The notes under the pieces are model-generated. The model was not told where the DNA came from and searched no databases. It saw only the letters and a list, made by a program, of their open reading frames with translations. From the NCBI GenBank assembly GCA_040397785.1, contig JBBAVI010000007.1, positions 32,777-96,776 on the forward strand: a stretch of 64,000 bases of DNA, given 5' to 3'. Within the stretch, counting starts at the first letter, position 1. Each line of letters opens with the position of its first letter. A program made the position numbers and the translations under genes. Origin of the DNA: M3007 sp040397785 (GTDB lineage: Bacteria; Bacteroidota; Bacteroidia; Chitinophagales; Saprospiraceae). Below, in pieces: positions 57,901-64,000 of the stretch.

Positions 57901-60900
57901 CCGGTAGTGCCGGTCAGGGTAACGGTTACACCAGGAATACCCGGTTCACCAGCATCTTGTGTGCCATCGCCATCCAGATCGTTCCAAACGAAGTTACCAA
58001 TTGAAGCTGCCTTGTAGAAACCAGCATCCCAACTCAAATCACTTTCACCCACAGCAAGTACCGTAGGAATTGTTTGTTGGGTGCCTGGTGCTGCATCACT
58101 ATCAGTTGCATCGTCGCCACCTTGGTCTTGGCCTGTAAGTACATAACCACCAACAGGTGTTCCAAATGTTACCTGATAGGTTCCAGGAACCAAGAGCGAG
58201 AACAGATAGAAGCCAGTGCCATTTGTAGTTGTATTGAGGGTTACAGGATTACCATCTACCGTTGTTCCGGTTAAAGTAACAGGAACACCTGCAATACCAG
58301 GTTCGTTTCCATCCTGCACGCCATCCGCATCAAGATCTTCCCAAACATAATTACCCAGTTCAGAGCAAAGGGTCGAATTAACGGTTACGGTTACCTGGTC
58401 GCCGTTACCAACATTACCAATGAATGTTTCCACGCCTGTTGTTGGGTCAACATACCACACCTCACCCATATCAGTTGCCGTATTTACGGTTGTTTGGTTC
58501 AGTACCAAACTATATTTCCACTTGAATTCTTCATCAGTCTGACCGTTGTTGTCGTTATCAATGAAGTTCAACACACAGTTGCCATTCAAATCACACAGTT
58601 GGTTGTTGTTCTGTGCACAGGTTACCCAATACAAACCGTTGCAGACAAAAGAACCTGGCATATTATTATCTACCGCTGAAATATTTCGAATTTCAATGCC
58701 TGGCGCACCACCCAACATACGGGTGATCAACGTGTATTCCACTTCTTCACCAGCACAGATTTCCGTTTTATTGGCCATTTTATCCATGTTGATAAATACA
58801 CCGGTATAATTACCAGGGTCTGTATCAGTCAATGGCGGACCAAATGGCGTGTTATTCGGCAATACTGGCTGCGCACTCACTGTTCCAATGTTGGTATGCA
58901 TACCCAATAGTGCTGGCGCTGTAACTGTGCAAGTTTGGCTCGCACCCTGTGCCAGGAACGGAATGGTACAAACTGCACCGTAAATATTATCCGTCACCAC
59001 CACATTGCTCAGGTTCATGTTACCGGTGTTGGTCACCGTGAACGTGAAGGTTACCGTTGGAGGCGCACCTGGTGGAACAAGAATAATAACACCTGGCTGG
59101 GTATCGGCATCTTGTCCGTTTACAAATTTCTCCAAATCAACCGAAGGCTGTGCCTGGTAGAAACCAGCATCCCAAGTCAAGTCGTTCTCACCTGAAATTA
59201 ATGCGGTATTCACGGTTTGCTGGGTACCTGCCGGTGCATCGCTGTCTAATGTATCATCACCACCCTGATCCTGTGGAGACAATAAGTAGCCACCCACTGG
59301 AGTTCCGAAGGTAACATTATAAGTACCCGGCTGAAGGTTTGCAAAAATGTAGAAACCTGCAGCATTGGTCGTTGTAGTCAAGGTAACCGATGCGCCCGTT
59401 CCTGTGATACCATTTAAGGTAACCTGTACGTTCACAATACCTGTTTCATTGCCATCCTGAATTCCGTCCTGATCTACATCGTTCCAGACATAATCACCGA
59501 TTGATGCAACTTGATAGAAACCAGCATCATAAGTGAGGTTATTTTCTCCAGCGATCAAAACTTCATTGATGGTCATACCATTTGAAATATTGGCATCGCT
59601 GTCTTTGGTATCGTCACCGCCCAAATCTTGGGCAGTTGGCGTATATCCTGCCGGTGTTGCAAAGGTCAATTTGTACGTACCTGGCACCAAGTTGCTAAAC
59701 AGGTAATCACCATTTGCACCAGTATTGGTGGTTAGGGTAACGGGTACACCTAATTGATCGGTACCGGTCAGGGTTACCAATACATTCGGAATGCCTGGTT
59801 CGCCTGCATCCTGAACGCCATCCGCATCCAAGTCGTTCCATACGAAATTACCAATAGAAGCAGGCGTACAGTTTAATGGTGCGTTGTATGCATCTACAAA
59901 AGTATTCAAGCAAGTCGCATTGAAGGCTGCCGTTACATCAACACCTTGCGCGCCATTCGACGGCAAACCGGTAATGGTAACCACTTGTGATCCGCTCGAA
60001 CCTTGTGCAATATTGATCGTTTTTGATCCACCTTGTGTGGTCGTCACAGTTATGCTGGTGCTTGGTGCATTTGTCCAACTTACCGAAACATTTACGGAAT
60101 AAGTATTGGTTAATGGATCACAAACGCTTGGGATCGCACTCACCACCGTAATAGTTGGCTGCAATACCGTTGCCGAAGTAGTTGCAGTACAACCACGTGC
60201 ATCTGTAACGGTGATTTGGTATGTTCCTGCCAACAAGTTTGGAATGATAAATGGCTCAGTAGCAATACCGGAACCGCTGCCACTTGCTGCACCGCGTGTC
60301 CAGTTATAACTATAATTTGCTACACCAGCGGTTACATCCACACTGATTTGGCCATCAGAAAGTCCGGTACATGTTGCAGGACTTGCCGTAGCCACCAGGG
60401 TTACCGCTGGCGGTTGGGTAATGGTTGCGCTGATTGTACCGGTACAACCGTTTGCATCGGTCACGGTTACCGTGTACGTACCCGCAGCCAAACCTGAAAT
60501 ATCTTGTCCATCATTGTCCGGATTTTCAGGTCCATCGTTGCTCCAGTCGTAGGAGTAAGATCCTGTTCCGCCGGTTACTGAAATATTGATTGCACCGTCG
60601 TTACCACCAAAGCAGGTCACATTCACGGTGTTATCTATCACGGGGGTTACCGGGTTGGGTTGTGTCAAGGCAATACCGGTTGCTTTTGTACAACTGTTGC
60701 CATCCGTAACGGTAACGGTGTAAACACCTGCAATCAAGCCAGACAGATCTTGGGTATCGTTGTCTGGATTTTCAGGACCGTCGTTGCTCCAGTCGTAGGT
60801 ATAAGTTCCAACGCCACCATTTACCGTCAAGTCGATCGTACCGTTTGAACCGCCAAAGCAAGACAAATTATTTACGGTAAATATAAAGGTGATCTCGGTT

Positions 60901-63900
60901 GGTTGTGTAATGGTAGCCGAGGTTGTCTTGGTACAACCATGACTGTCTGTTACGGTTACCGTGTAAGTACCGGCTGCGCGGTTGCTCAAATCTTGCGTTG
61001 TTGCGCCATTTGACCACAAATAAGTGTATGCAGGGGATCCTCCAGTTACAACTAAATCAATTGAGCCATTGGTTCCTTCGTAACAAGTAACATTGGTTAC
61101 GGTCGTTGCCAACACTAAGTTGGTTGGTTGATCTACCGTTGCAACAGTTGTTTTACTACAACCGTTTGCATCGGTAACCGTTACGGTGTAAGTTCCGGCC
61201 ACTAAGTTGCTGATATCTTGTGTAGTTGCGTTGTTCGACCACAGATAAGTATATCCAGGTGTGCCGCCGCTTACGGTCAGGTCAATCGAACCATTGTTTC
61301 CACCAAAGCAAAGCACAGGAACGGTCGTAGTCGAAAGTACCACAGTTGTCGGTTGTGCAACAGTAGCAACGATTGTTTTTGTGCAATTGTTTGCATCCGT
61401 CACGGTAACGGTGTAGGTACCCGCCAATACATTGCTCAAATCCTGGGTAGTGGCTCCATTCGACCACAGGTAAGTGTATCCAGGTGTGCCACCAACTACG
61501 CTCAAATCAACCGCTCCGTTGCTTGCATTGTTACAAGCAGCAGGGGTTGTGGTAACGCTCAATACAACCAAAGTAGGCTGATTGATGGTTGCTACTGCTG
61601 TTTTAGTACAGTTTTGTGCATCAGTGATGGTAACCGTGTAGGTTCCCGCGGTCAGTACACTTATATCCTGCGTGGTTGCGGTGTTTGACCAAAGGTAAGT
61701 GTATGGCGTTGTGCCACCATTTACCGTCAAATCAATCGCGCCATTGTTACCACCAAAGCAAAGCACATTGGTCACAACCGTCGAACTTGTCAGTGCATTT
61801 GGTTGCGTAATGGTTGCTGAAATGGTTTTAGTACAATTGTTTGCGTCTTTCACGGTAACAGTATAGCTACCTGCTACCAAATTGGTAGCATCCTGGGTGG
61901 TTGCACCGGTTGACCAAACATAGGTATAGCCTGGTGTTCCACCGCTTACATTCAAATCAATCGCGCCATTTGAACCACCGAAACAAGAAACATTGGTTAC
62001 AACGGTGGAAAGGCTGATATCGGTTGGTTGTGTAACGGTTGCAGTGGTTGTTTTTACACAACCGTTTGCATCGGTAACCGTCACGGTATAAGTATTTGCA
62101 ACCAGGTTGTTCAAATCCTGTATCGTAGCACCGTTCGACCAAATATAGGTATAAGGTGTCGTTCCGCCCGATACATTCAGGTCAACCGTTCCATTTGAAC
62201 CACCAAAGCAGCTCACAGGCGTAGTTGATGCCGAAAGTACCACCGTAGTTGGCTGAATTACCGTTGCACTGATTGTTTTAGTACAATTGTTTGCATCGGT
62301 CACAGTGACGGTATAGGTACCCGCTGCCAAACCAGTTATATCTTGGGTCGTTGCCCAGGTTGTCCAAAGGTATGTATATGCTGGCGTACCACCGCTCACA
62401 CTGAGGTCAATTGTACCATTGTTGGCACCATTACACAGGGTTGGCGTCGGAACAGCCGATAATACCAACAAGGTTGGTTCGGTGATCGTTGCAGCGGTTG
62501 TTTTGGTGCAATTGTTTGCATCTGTTACAGTTACAGTGTACGTTCCTGCGGTCAGGTTGCTTACATCCTGCGTTGTTGCGGTGGTAGACCAAACATACGT
62601 GTAAGGAGCAACACCACCTGTTACGGTAATATCGATTGAACCATTGTTTCCAGCAAAGCAAAGCACGTTCACTTGTGTTTTAATGATAGCAAGCGCAGTC
62701 GGCTCTGTTACCGTTGAAACACTTGTTTTGGTGCAATTATTTGCATCTGTTACGGTCACCGTATAAGTTCCAGCCGTCAGGGTATTAATGTTTTGTGTAG
62801 TCGCGCCATTTGACCATAAATAGGTATAACCTGGCGTGCCACCACTCACGGTAAGGGTCACGGTGCCGTTGTTACCACCGTTACAACTTACGTTGGTTGC
62901 AGTAGTATTCTCAACAAGCGCAGTTGGTTGCGTAACGGTTGCTGAAGTTGTTTTTGTACAACTGTTGGCATCGGTTACGGTTACGGTATAGGTACCGGCT
63001 ATTACATTCGTCAAATTTTGGCTTGTTGCGCCGTTTGACCATAAGTAGGACAAAATACCGGTTCCGCCACTTGCGCTCAAGGTTACTGCACCGTTGTTGC
63101 CGTTGAAACAGCTTACGTTGGTTACCGTGGTTGAAAGCGCAATTTGTGGTGGTTGGGTCAACAAAATACTTACCGCTTTGGTACAAGCATTTGCGTCTGT
63201 TACAGTTACGGTGTAAACAGTAGAAACCAGGTTCGCAATATCTTGGGTGGTTGCACCAGTCGACCATAAGTAAGTGTAGCCTGGTGTGCCGCCAAATACG
63301 CTTAGGTCAATGGCTCCATTTGAACCGCCAAAGCAAGGTAGGTTCACCACGGAGAAGGCAAGGCTTATTTCAGTTGGTTGGGTCAGAGTAACGGTCGTCA
63401 CTTTTGTACAAGCATTTGCATCTGAAACAGTTACCGTATAAGTACCTGCAGTCAATCCTGTGCGATCCTGTACATTGTTTGTGCCACTCAAATCTTGCCA
63501 ATCATACGTGTATGGTGCAACACCGCCTGTTACAGCAAGATCAATAGCACCATTTGCACCCAGGTAACAAGTTACATTGGTATTTACGGTGCTAAGTACA
63601 ATTGCTGCTGGCTGTGTAATCGTTACTGAAGTAATCGCAGAACAAGTGTTCGCATCCGTCACTGTCACCGTGTAAGTGCCTGCTGCCAAACCACTGCGAT
63701 CTTGCGTTGTTGGCTGACCAGCACCCCAATTATAGGTGTAAGGTGTTGTGCCACCTGTTACCGTCAAATCAATCGAACCCGTTGATGCACCATTGCACAA
63801 CACATTTACCTGTGTTGTAGTCAAATTTGGTCCACCAGTATTATTTACAGTTGCACTAATGGTTTTCGTGCAATTATTTGCATCTGTTACAGTTACGGTG

Positions 63901-64000
63901 TAGGTACCTGCCATCAATCCACTGCGATCTTGGGTAGTTGGCTGACCAGCACCCCAGTTATAAGTGTAAGGCGCAACACCACCTGAAACCGTCAAATCTA
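42948..64000 (-). CDS. Giant surface adhesin with SprB-like and SdrD-type repeats and T9SS sorting domain, 5' end outside window
   Basis: More than 7,015 residues are visible without a stop, the start being beyond 64000. Reading from the N-terminal side there are 17 SprB-like repeats (64000 to about 60150), two SdrD_B-type domains (59866-59150), a DUF11-like conserved part (59150-58360), seven SdrD units (58355-55820), 35 more SprB-like repeats (55815-47790), an SdrD unit, a propeller-like domain (about 47450-46020), another SdrD unit, one further SprB repeat, HYR domains (about 44500-43930), two PKD domains and a type A T9SS sorting domain (43195-42951, NLYPNPNTGAYTVEI ... MYTFGVQSGDQVKYVKVV). 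Most SprB repeats carry two Cys. SprB of F. johnsoniae is a motility adhesin moved along the cell; this homologue probably mediates adhesion or gliding. The first codon is unseen. Confidence 0.93.
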   Translation of the reverse strand, partial: DLTVSGGVAPYTYNWGAGQPTTQDRSGLMAGTYTVTVTDANNCTKTISATVNNTGGPNLTTTQVNVLCNGASTGSIDLTVTGGTTPYTYNWGAGQPTTQDRSGLAAGTYTVTVTDANTCSAITSVTITQPAAIVLSTVNTNVTCYLGANGAIDLAVTGGVAPYTYDWQDLSGTNNVQDRTGLTAGTYTVTVSDANACTKVTTVTLTQPTEISLAFSVVNLPCFGGSNGAIDLSVFGGTPGYTYLWSTGATTQDIANLVSTVYTVTVTDANACTKAVSILLTQPPQIALSTTVTNVSCFNGNNGAVTLSASGGTGILSYLWSNGATSQNLTNVIAGTYTVTVTDANSCTKTTSATVTQPTALVENTTATNVSCNGGNNGTVTLTVSGGTPGYTYLWSNGATTQNINTLTAGTYTVTVTDANNCTKTSVSTVTEPTALAIIKTQVNVLCFAGNNGSIDITVTGGVAPYTYVWSTTATTQDVSNLTAGTYTVTVTDANNCTKTTAATITEPTLLVLSAVPTPTLCNGANNGTIDLSVSGGTPAYTYLWTTWATTQDITGLAAGTYTVTVTDANNCTKTISATVIQPTTVVLSASTTPVSCFGGSNGTVDLNVSGGTTPYTYIWSNGATIQDLNNLVANTYTVTVTDANGCVKTTTATVTQPTDISLSTVVTNVSCFGGSNGAIDLNVSGGTPGYTYVWSTGATTQDATNLVAGSYTVTVKDANNCTKTISATITQPNALTSSTVVTNVLCFGGNNGAIDLTVNGGTTPYTYLWSNTATTQDISVLTAGTYTVTITDAQNCTKTAVATINQPTLVVLSVTTTPAACNNASNGAVDLSVVGGTPGYTYLWSNGATTQDLSNVLAGTYTVTVTDANNCTKTIVATVAQPTTVVLSTTTVPVLCFGGNNGSIDLTVSGGTPGYTYLWSNNATTQDISNLVAGTYTVTVTDANGCSKTTVATVDQPTNLVLATTVTNVTCYEGTNGSIDLVVTGGSPAYTYLWSNGATTQDLSNRAAGTYTVTVTDSHGCTKTTSATITQPTEITFIFTVNNLSCFGGSNGTIDLTVNGGVGTYTYDWSNDGPENPDNDTQDLSGLIAGVYTVTVTDGNSCTKATGIALTQPNPVTPVIDNTVNVTCFGGNDGAINISVTGGTGSYSYDWSNDGPENPDNDGQDISGLAAGTYTVTVTDANGCTGTISATITQPPAVTLVATASPATCTGLSDGQISVDVTAGVANYSYNWTRGAASGSGSGIATEPFIIPNLLAGTYQITVTDARGCTATTSATVLQPTITVVSAIPSVCDPLTNTYSVNVSVSWTNAPSTSITVTTTQGGSKTINIAQGSSGSQVVTITGLPSNGAQGVDVTAAFNATCLNTFVDAYNAPLNCTPASIGNFVWNDLDADGVQDAGEPGIPNVLVTLTGTDQLGVPVTLTTNTGANGDYLFSNLVPGTYKLTFATPAGYTPTAQDLGGDDTKDSDANISNGMTINEVLIAGENNLTYDAGFYQVASIGDYVWNDVDQDGIQDGNETGIVNVQVTLNGITGTGASVTLTTTTNAAGFYIFANLQPGTYNVTFGTPVGGYLLSPQDQGGDDTLDSDAPAGTQQTVNTALISGENDLTWDAGFYQAQPSVDLEKFVNGQDADTQPGVIILVPPGAPPTVTFTFTVTNTGNMNLSNVVVTDNIYGAVCTIPFLAQGASQTCTVTAPALLGMHTNIGTVSAQPVLPNNTPFGPPLTDTDPGNYTGVFINMDKMANKTEICAGEEVEYTLITRMLGGAPGIEIRNISAVDNNMPGSFVCNGLYWVTCAQNNNQLCDLNGNCVLNFIDNDNNGQTDEEFKWKYSLVLNQTTVNTATDMGEVWYVDPTTGVETFIGNVGNGDQVTVTVNSTLCSELGNYVWEDLDADGVQDGNEPGIAGVPVTLTGTTVDGNPVTLNTTTNGTGFYLFSLLVPGTYQVTFGTPVGGYVLTGQDQGGDDATDSDAAPGTQQTIPTVLAVGESDLSWDAGFYKAASIGNFVWNDLDGDGTQDAGEPGIPGVTVTLTGTTGGGTPVTLTTTTNPAGEYLFAGLEPGTYKLTFTTPGGYTVTAQDLGGDDTKDSDVNPATGMTINEVLTSGEQNLTYDAGYYQPASIGNFVWNDLDGXXXXXXXXXXXXXXXXXXXXXXXXXXXXXXXXXXVAVTLTGTTGDGQSVTLTTTTNGLGEYLFSNLEPGTYKLTFTTPGGYTVTAQDLGGDDTKDSDVNPATGMTINETLVSGENNLTYDAGYYQPASIGNFVWNDLDADGIQDGGEPGIPGVSVTLTGTTGAGASVTLTTTTNGIGEYLFPNLIPGTYKLTFTTPGGYTNTPQDQGADDLIDSDVNPATGMTINEVLISGENNLTYDAGYYQPASIGNFVWNDLDGDGTQDAGEPGIVGVTVTLTGTTGNGTPVTLTTTTNGIGEYLFSNLAPGTYKLTFTTPAGYTPTEQDLGGDDTKDSDANTANGMTANEVLVSGENNLTYDAGYYQPASIGNFVWNDLDGDGTQDAGEPGISGVAVTLTGTTGDGTSVTLITTTNGSGSYLFSNLEPGTYKLTFTTPATYTPTPQDQGGDDTKDSDANIANGMTINEVLTSGENNLTYDAGYYVPAAIGNFVWFDLDKDGLQDAGEPGVPALLVTLTGTTGNGTAVTLTTSTGSDGAYLFSNLQPGTYKITFASPGGQYTATTQDVGSDDAIDSDANVGSLMTGNETLTSGETNLTYDAGFVTSINLTTVVVNVNCYNAQNGSIDLSVTGGTAPYTYLWSNSATTQDLSGLAPGTYTVTVTDALGFTASTSATVIEPPILVASATTGNVSCFGGSNGNIDLSVSGGTPGYTYLWSNGATTQDLTGLTEGTYTVTITDTNGCTKVFSATITQPVLLVLNVNVTNVLCFGGNNGAIDLTVTGGTTPYTYLWSNGFTTQDISTLVAGTYTVTVTDANGCTKSITGTVEQPTILAATTTVTNVSCYNGTNGAVDLTVTGGTAPYTYLWSNTATTQDLANLAAGIYTVTITDAHGCTKTTVATVTQPTEIILTNTVTNVSCFGGSNGTVNLSVTGGTGAYTYLWSNAATTQDLSNLTAGTYSVTVTDANGCTKTTIATITQPDLLTLNTQVTNPSCFGGNTGSVDLTVTGGTAAFTYLWSNGATTQDLANIGGGTYTVTVTDAQGCTATTSATVTEIQAIALSTNITNVLCNGNSTGAVNLTVTGGTPAFTYLWSNLAITEDLTNIPAGTYTVTVTDANQCVASTTTVVTQPTALVTSFTVENVLCNGGSNGAINLTVSGGTPNYTYVWSNGLTTQDQDNLPAGTYVVTVTDANGCSKIVTATITEPTQILLTATPTNVSCPGGSNGSVDLVVTGGTPAYTYSWTNGSTSQDINNLPAGNYGVVVTDANGCQASTSTEVTQPNPIVLSTQITNVACNGGNSGAIVLTVTGGTPAYTYLWSTGASTQNISNLVAGIYTVTVTDANGCTQVKESIVEEATTLALTGDVTNVSCFGGNNGAINITVTGGTPNYTYDWSYNGAQTPGTDPEDITNRTAGVYTVTVTDANGCVKIANFTIGQPTVLNPVLTVTNVSCFQGTNGAINLNVSGGTPGYTYLWSNNATTQNINDLIAGVYTVTVTDENGCTKTASATVTQPNLLTANGAITNVSCFGGNNGAITLTVNGGTTPYTYLWSNGANTQNINNLIANTYTVTVTDSKGCTAVFTGTVTQPTVIELSATSTPVVSCTGGSNGTIDLTVIGGTPAYTYVWSNGATTQDLSGLTAGTYTVTVKDANNCTKVLPVVVSQLSDLTVQVSTTNVICNGGNNGAIDITVTGGALPYNFDWLDLPGTNNPEDRTNLPAGSYSVIITDGNGCTAVANAVITQPTIVLTTTTTPVSCFGGNNGAINLTADGGTAPYTFLWSNGQSVEDPINLVAGIYTVTVTDANGCTKTTSATITQPTALGLTIVTSSVSCFGGSNGSVNLTVNGGTPAYTYLWSNGATTEDLNNVTAGTYTVTVTDANGCTKSVTATITQPLLLVATAVMTNDACFGQSNGSVDLTVTGGTPAYTYLWSNGATTQDLNNVPANTYCVTVTDTKGCTATTCVTVIQNPEIIATTQVTNVLCNGGNNGAINLTVSGGTAPYTFLWNNGATTEDLNNLIAGTYTVTITDASGCTKTTSATVTQPTLLVLTSTKVNVSCFGGNNGSINLSVSGGTPAYNYQWSNGQTTQDINDLSAGTYTVTVTDANGCTKSLTATITQPAPLTLGAVVSVDPPCGGSNTGNANLTVTGGTAPFSYQWSNGSTFQDLYQVDCGAYTVTVTDANGCTAELSANIPCVPALSATAAVTPVNCYGTNTGSINQTVSGGYGGYTYQWNYQFASTEDLVNIPSGIYNVTITDIKGCTLVKTYIVGGPSQPITINGVAGNASCGQSNGTIDITVTGGSPQYTYLWSNNAVTQDLANLSAGTYTVTVTDANGCTKTKAFEVIGSGGLTVSATATSATCGGANGTVTTSVTGSTGTFTYLWNTGATTANLTGLVAGTYCVTVTAANGCTGTACATVQSIGGPTLTVATTNVTCFGGTNGSVNLSVANGTAPYTYLWTNGATTQDLNNLAAGTYCVTVTDAGGCIATICATVTQPTVIDLTATTTSATCGNQNGTVTLVVTGGTPNYTYQWSNGATTQQLTGLVGGVYCVTVTDANGCTKTTCATVIQTGGPNLTTSIVNTTCGNNNGSINLTAAGGATPYTFLWSNGATTEDLNNLAAGTYCVTVTEANGCTATTCATIAPSVALTATATGTAAGCGVANGTITVVITGGQSAPYSYNWNSGGNSGTGVAQTAPFTINNLSAGTYSITITGANACTTVVNVVVPQISGISATASTTPVSCFGGNNGVITVDVTNGSPNYAYNWNNGVTTGQGNSIANEPFNINNVTAGTYSITVTDGNGCSVIISAIVGTPTQLTLATTTTAATCGNTNGTVTLTVSGGTPAYTFLWSNGATTQNLTGLSTGTYCVTVTDSKGCTKTVCATVEQTGGPVLAVATTSVNCFGGNTGAIILTATGGTTPYTYLWSNGATTQNLNNLAANTYCVTVTAANGCTSTICATVTQPTQINPITTVTAATCNVNNGAIDLTVTGGTPAYTYLWSNGATTQDLSGVGTGTYCVTITDSKGCTKTTCATVTCNNGGCILTAIGTQLCAPGCGQANGKILVDVTGGTAPYTFEWLNTTNGTVGDGGPTSDDPILVMGLASGNYSITITDAAGCTAVTNVTVDQPTGMMLTALPVCATLCGGSDGKIIIDVLNGVPGFTYYWTNTNGQSGTGQAATEPFEINNLEAGTYTIIVTGADGCSGTVTTIITHLSLLNATATSTGISCNGTNGTITIAVDNGAGPYTYNWANNVTTGTGTAATQPFTIQNVAAGTYAITITDANGCVAITSVTVGGNLGGIAFNDFNTNGAFGIDETGLPNIKVFLYECGNPEPVDSMLTAADGYFLFNGLNNYPYRIEFVPTQSFLVPSFHGPANGTSVQFIDQANCGISVGFYNPDDYCQDKPNVAFTTFTQGLADLVSNTSVGLFPYDAVNPENIFGEVPANDKLGSIYGLAWDRTNKFLYASAFLKRHVGLGELGLGGIYRIEYVNEIPVVTPLYEVPNVGSVDRPDLSTKSTPSKDSDVFAKIGKAGLGDIDLSSDYNTLWTVNLNTRNLVKISNIQGTPSSIEIPIESAPNCNNGVFRPLGLKVYKGKVYVGGVCTGENNGTGDDLSTSIHEYNIASGQWKKVLDFELTGSQYNHGDIIGNVNANMAQCKEWETWVDTYSERNWVGNTGAGEPSTIVTAGNFEVVGGGLTGAEFRCRGQAMVSDIEMTREGLMIIGLMDRTGHQLGYRQFRPTTTTGNPISAATGGDILVAFDENGIWRLESNGKIPGINRTSLYGVGNNEGPFGGEFFFDNTRSVHQDADAGGLVYVPGKTEVLGVIVSPNTSEYTIGGGVAYYDLINGSNTRIDLTIVDPVFNQVGIGKANSMGDLEALCDDAPLQLGNRVWADKNCDGVQDACEAPIPGVWVSLYDANSGILLANTKTDSLGEYYFTGLGTPGENWTVTADFDSVKPNYNYKIVFGTDGTTTQFDLAEGKLKMPNKDYTLTVANQGAGHYPDLNDSDAAIANASGKAWDKLPTIMYTTGLAGYTDHSLDAGFCPEGIVLTECENIPNAGTALFNLNNANILVDPAGTHVVTYHATQAGAQAGSVALTNPHLGADNDIIYARVLNTNGTILAIESIKLKVAAAPIAYVAQLQVCPNVFDGTTATFNLHNADAQVANGVQGLTVTYYDSYTLAEQGLNPLPFTYTSVTKNIWARLENAAGCFDIDVVQLVVLPSPGVILLPDDATCSGAANGKINAIVIDGPAQYTFNWSNGVTQGPTSNPFTTLSGLVAGTYTVTLTDGSGCTVASTTTVDDGIPFAILPISDLGPICPGSTVAPLTLVSSIYGANYSWTGGAAVGLVNGTASSAFPVIPGFTAKSGVATITVTATFGQCSDTEQYTINAIDEVAPTFLNCPTQMIMVACDGTGGPGCSAKVNWADPAAIDNCGVPTVVQTSGPVSGSQIPAGDPITIVYTATDASGNTAICSFQVMVVDVAPPQFAISMPENATVNCDAVPAMLQLMANQVIENCAGNVKIVQTEVSTQHADEADSKHYNYTITRKWVVTDANNNAASHLQLLTVKDVTAPTAVCKNVTLELGQTGTANITIATINNGTSDNCAPTANLAMSIGTFQFNLSNLGANNVPMQVTDPSGNAGNCTAVITITSSQIPPVAAFNAQPTPTCEGPFTVQFSDESVGNPTAWLWNFPGGTPATSTESNPSVTYQTAGEYMATLKVTNPQGVNTVAKQTHVEAMTNPTAVYNFSKNGGTVSFVNNSVQAEQYMWNFGDGTTSTEANPTHTYAQNGTYFVLLSAMNGCGSSVLQKTVSITNTTGIEDANWLEQFNLYPNPNTGAYTVEITAKPAQEITFTLYNAIGQVVRYESADFKSGTLQQLFNYSDLPGGMYTFGVQSGDQVKYVKVVIQH
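47790..55815 (-). repeat. SprB-like repeat block 2 (35 units)
   Basis: Units of about 75 residues carry NVSCFGGNNG-like starts, GGTPAYTYLWSNGATTQDL and TAGTYTVTVTDANGCTKT ends. Unit lengths vary slightly and most units have two Cys. The first unit has lost its second Cys (DALGFTAS). Confidence 0.9.
55820..58355 (-). repeat. SdrD-type repeat array with 354-bp period
   Basis: Seven units of 118 residues start SIGNFVWNDLDGDG-like and end with NLTYDAGYYQ. The same marker recurs at 58000, 57646, 57229, 56875, 56521 and 56167, exactly 354 bp apart except across the N gap. Such domains bind Ca2+ in Gram-positive Sdr adhesins. Confidence 0.9.
57513..57612. other. Assembly gap of 100 N inside the SdrD array
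   Basis: Comparison with neighbouring units shows that 37 nt are missing at this place. The gap makes the unit 417 bp, 63 bp longer than its 354-bp neighbours, and 100 minus 63 equals 37. Both 37 and 100 leave the frame unchanged. Confidence 0.85.
60150..64000 (-). repeat. SprB-like repeat block 1 (17 units visible)
   Basis: The same repeat family as block 2, with TVTVTDANNCTKT-like ends. The first visible unit is cut by the window edge, so the block probably continues. The last unit leads into the segment beginning VLQPTITVVSAIPSVCDP. Confidence 0.9.

Noticed and set aside
43092..62604. Many plus-strand open frames opposite the giant adhesin gene.
   Set aside because: They are antisense shadows of the repeat composition. 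None has family similarity, and the minus frame is open throughout.

Overview
The window comes from a Bacteroidota genome, most likely a Saprospiria-type organism (Saprospiraceae, Haliscomenobacter or Lewinella-like). Four things point there: C-terminal sorting domains of the type IX secretion system (T9SS) on two proteins; a giant adhesin built from SprB-like and SdrD-type repeats; the Bacteroidota -7 promoter element TAnnTTTG upstream of many genes, three times with a -33 TTG exactly 20 nt away; and the near absence of Shine-Dalgarno sequences. I see no rRNA, tRNA, insertion sequence, phage or CRISPR array. Two 100-N assembly gaps are present (10082-10181 and 57513-57612), and the flanking sequence suggests neither hides much.

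Layout. 1-6.4 kb: the start of a PyrR-like phosphoribosyltransferase, then a membrane Fe-S protein (HdrC/GlpC-like) and its CCG-domain partner (HdrB-like), separated by a large FG-GAP/ASPIC lipoprotein gene and followed by a small conserved Bacteroidota protein. 6.4-8.3 kb: an immune-type protein (effector-associated domain, trypsin-like protease, TIR-like domain) meeting a truncated orphan antitoxin. 8.4-15.2 kb: a PI-PLC-like enzyme, a small membrane protein, CtlX-type arginine/citrulline hydrolase, a zinc-ribbon membrane protein, a NarL-type response regulator, MazG and an esterase. 15.3-23.0 kb, all on the minus strand: secG, a TPR-like protein, lptE, guaA, a DEAD-box helicase and a T9SS-exported PKD protein. 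23.1-27.7 kb: rpsP with a probable pseudoknot leader, a conserved helical protein, signal peptidase I and rdgB. 27.8-30.8 kb: a toxin-antitoxin module whose PIN toxin is frameshifted, and a YgiB/YgiC-like pair. 30.8-36.2 kb: an acyl-CoA carboxylase beta subunit, a lipoprotein, a methyltransferase and a membrane glycosyltransferase-TPR fusion. 36.4-42.6 kb: an ECF sigma factor and a small membrane protein separated by three kinds of tandem repeat, then lysA and an M16 peptidase. 42.9-64.0 kb: one reading frame of more than 7,000 residues, open at the window edge, encoding the adhesin.

Genes that plausibly work together are the two Fe-S oxidoreductase halves; lptE, the TPR-like gene and secG (envelope biogenesis); MazG and RdgB (separate loci, both nucleotide-pool cleaning); the YgiB/YgiC-like pair; and the sigma factor with its small membrane neighbour. 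Convergent gene ends are repeatedly occupied by long palindromes of at least three unrelated sequence families, which is a notable architectural feature. The strongest candidates for new biology are the EAD-protease-TIR protein, the H-type pseudoknot in the rpsP leader, the giant mixed SprB/SdrD adhesin, and the repeat-filled sigma-factor locus.
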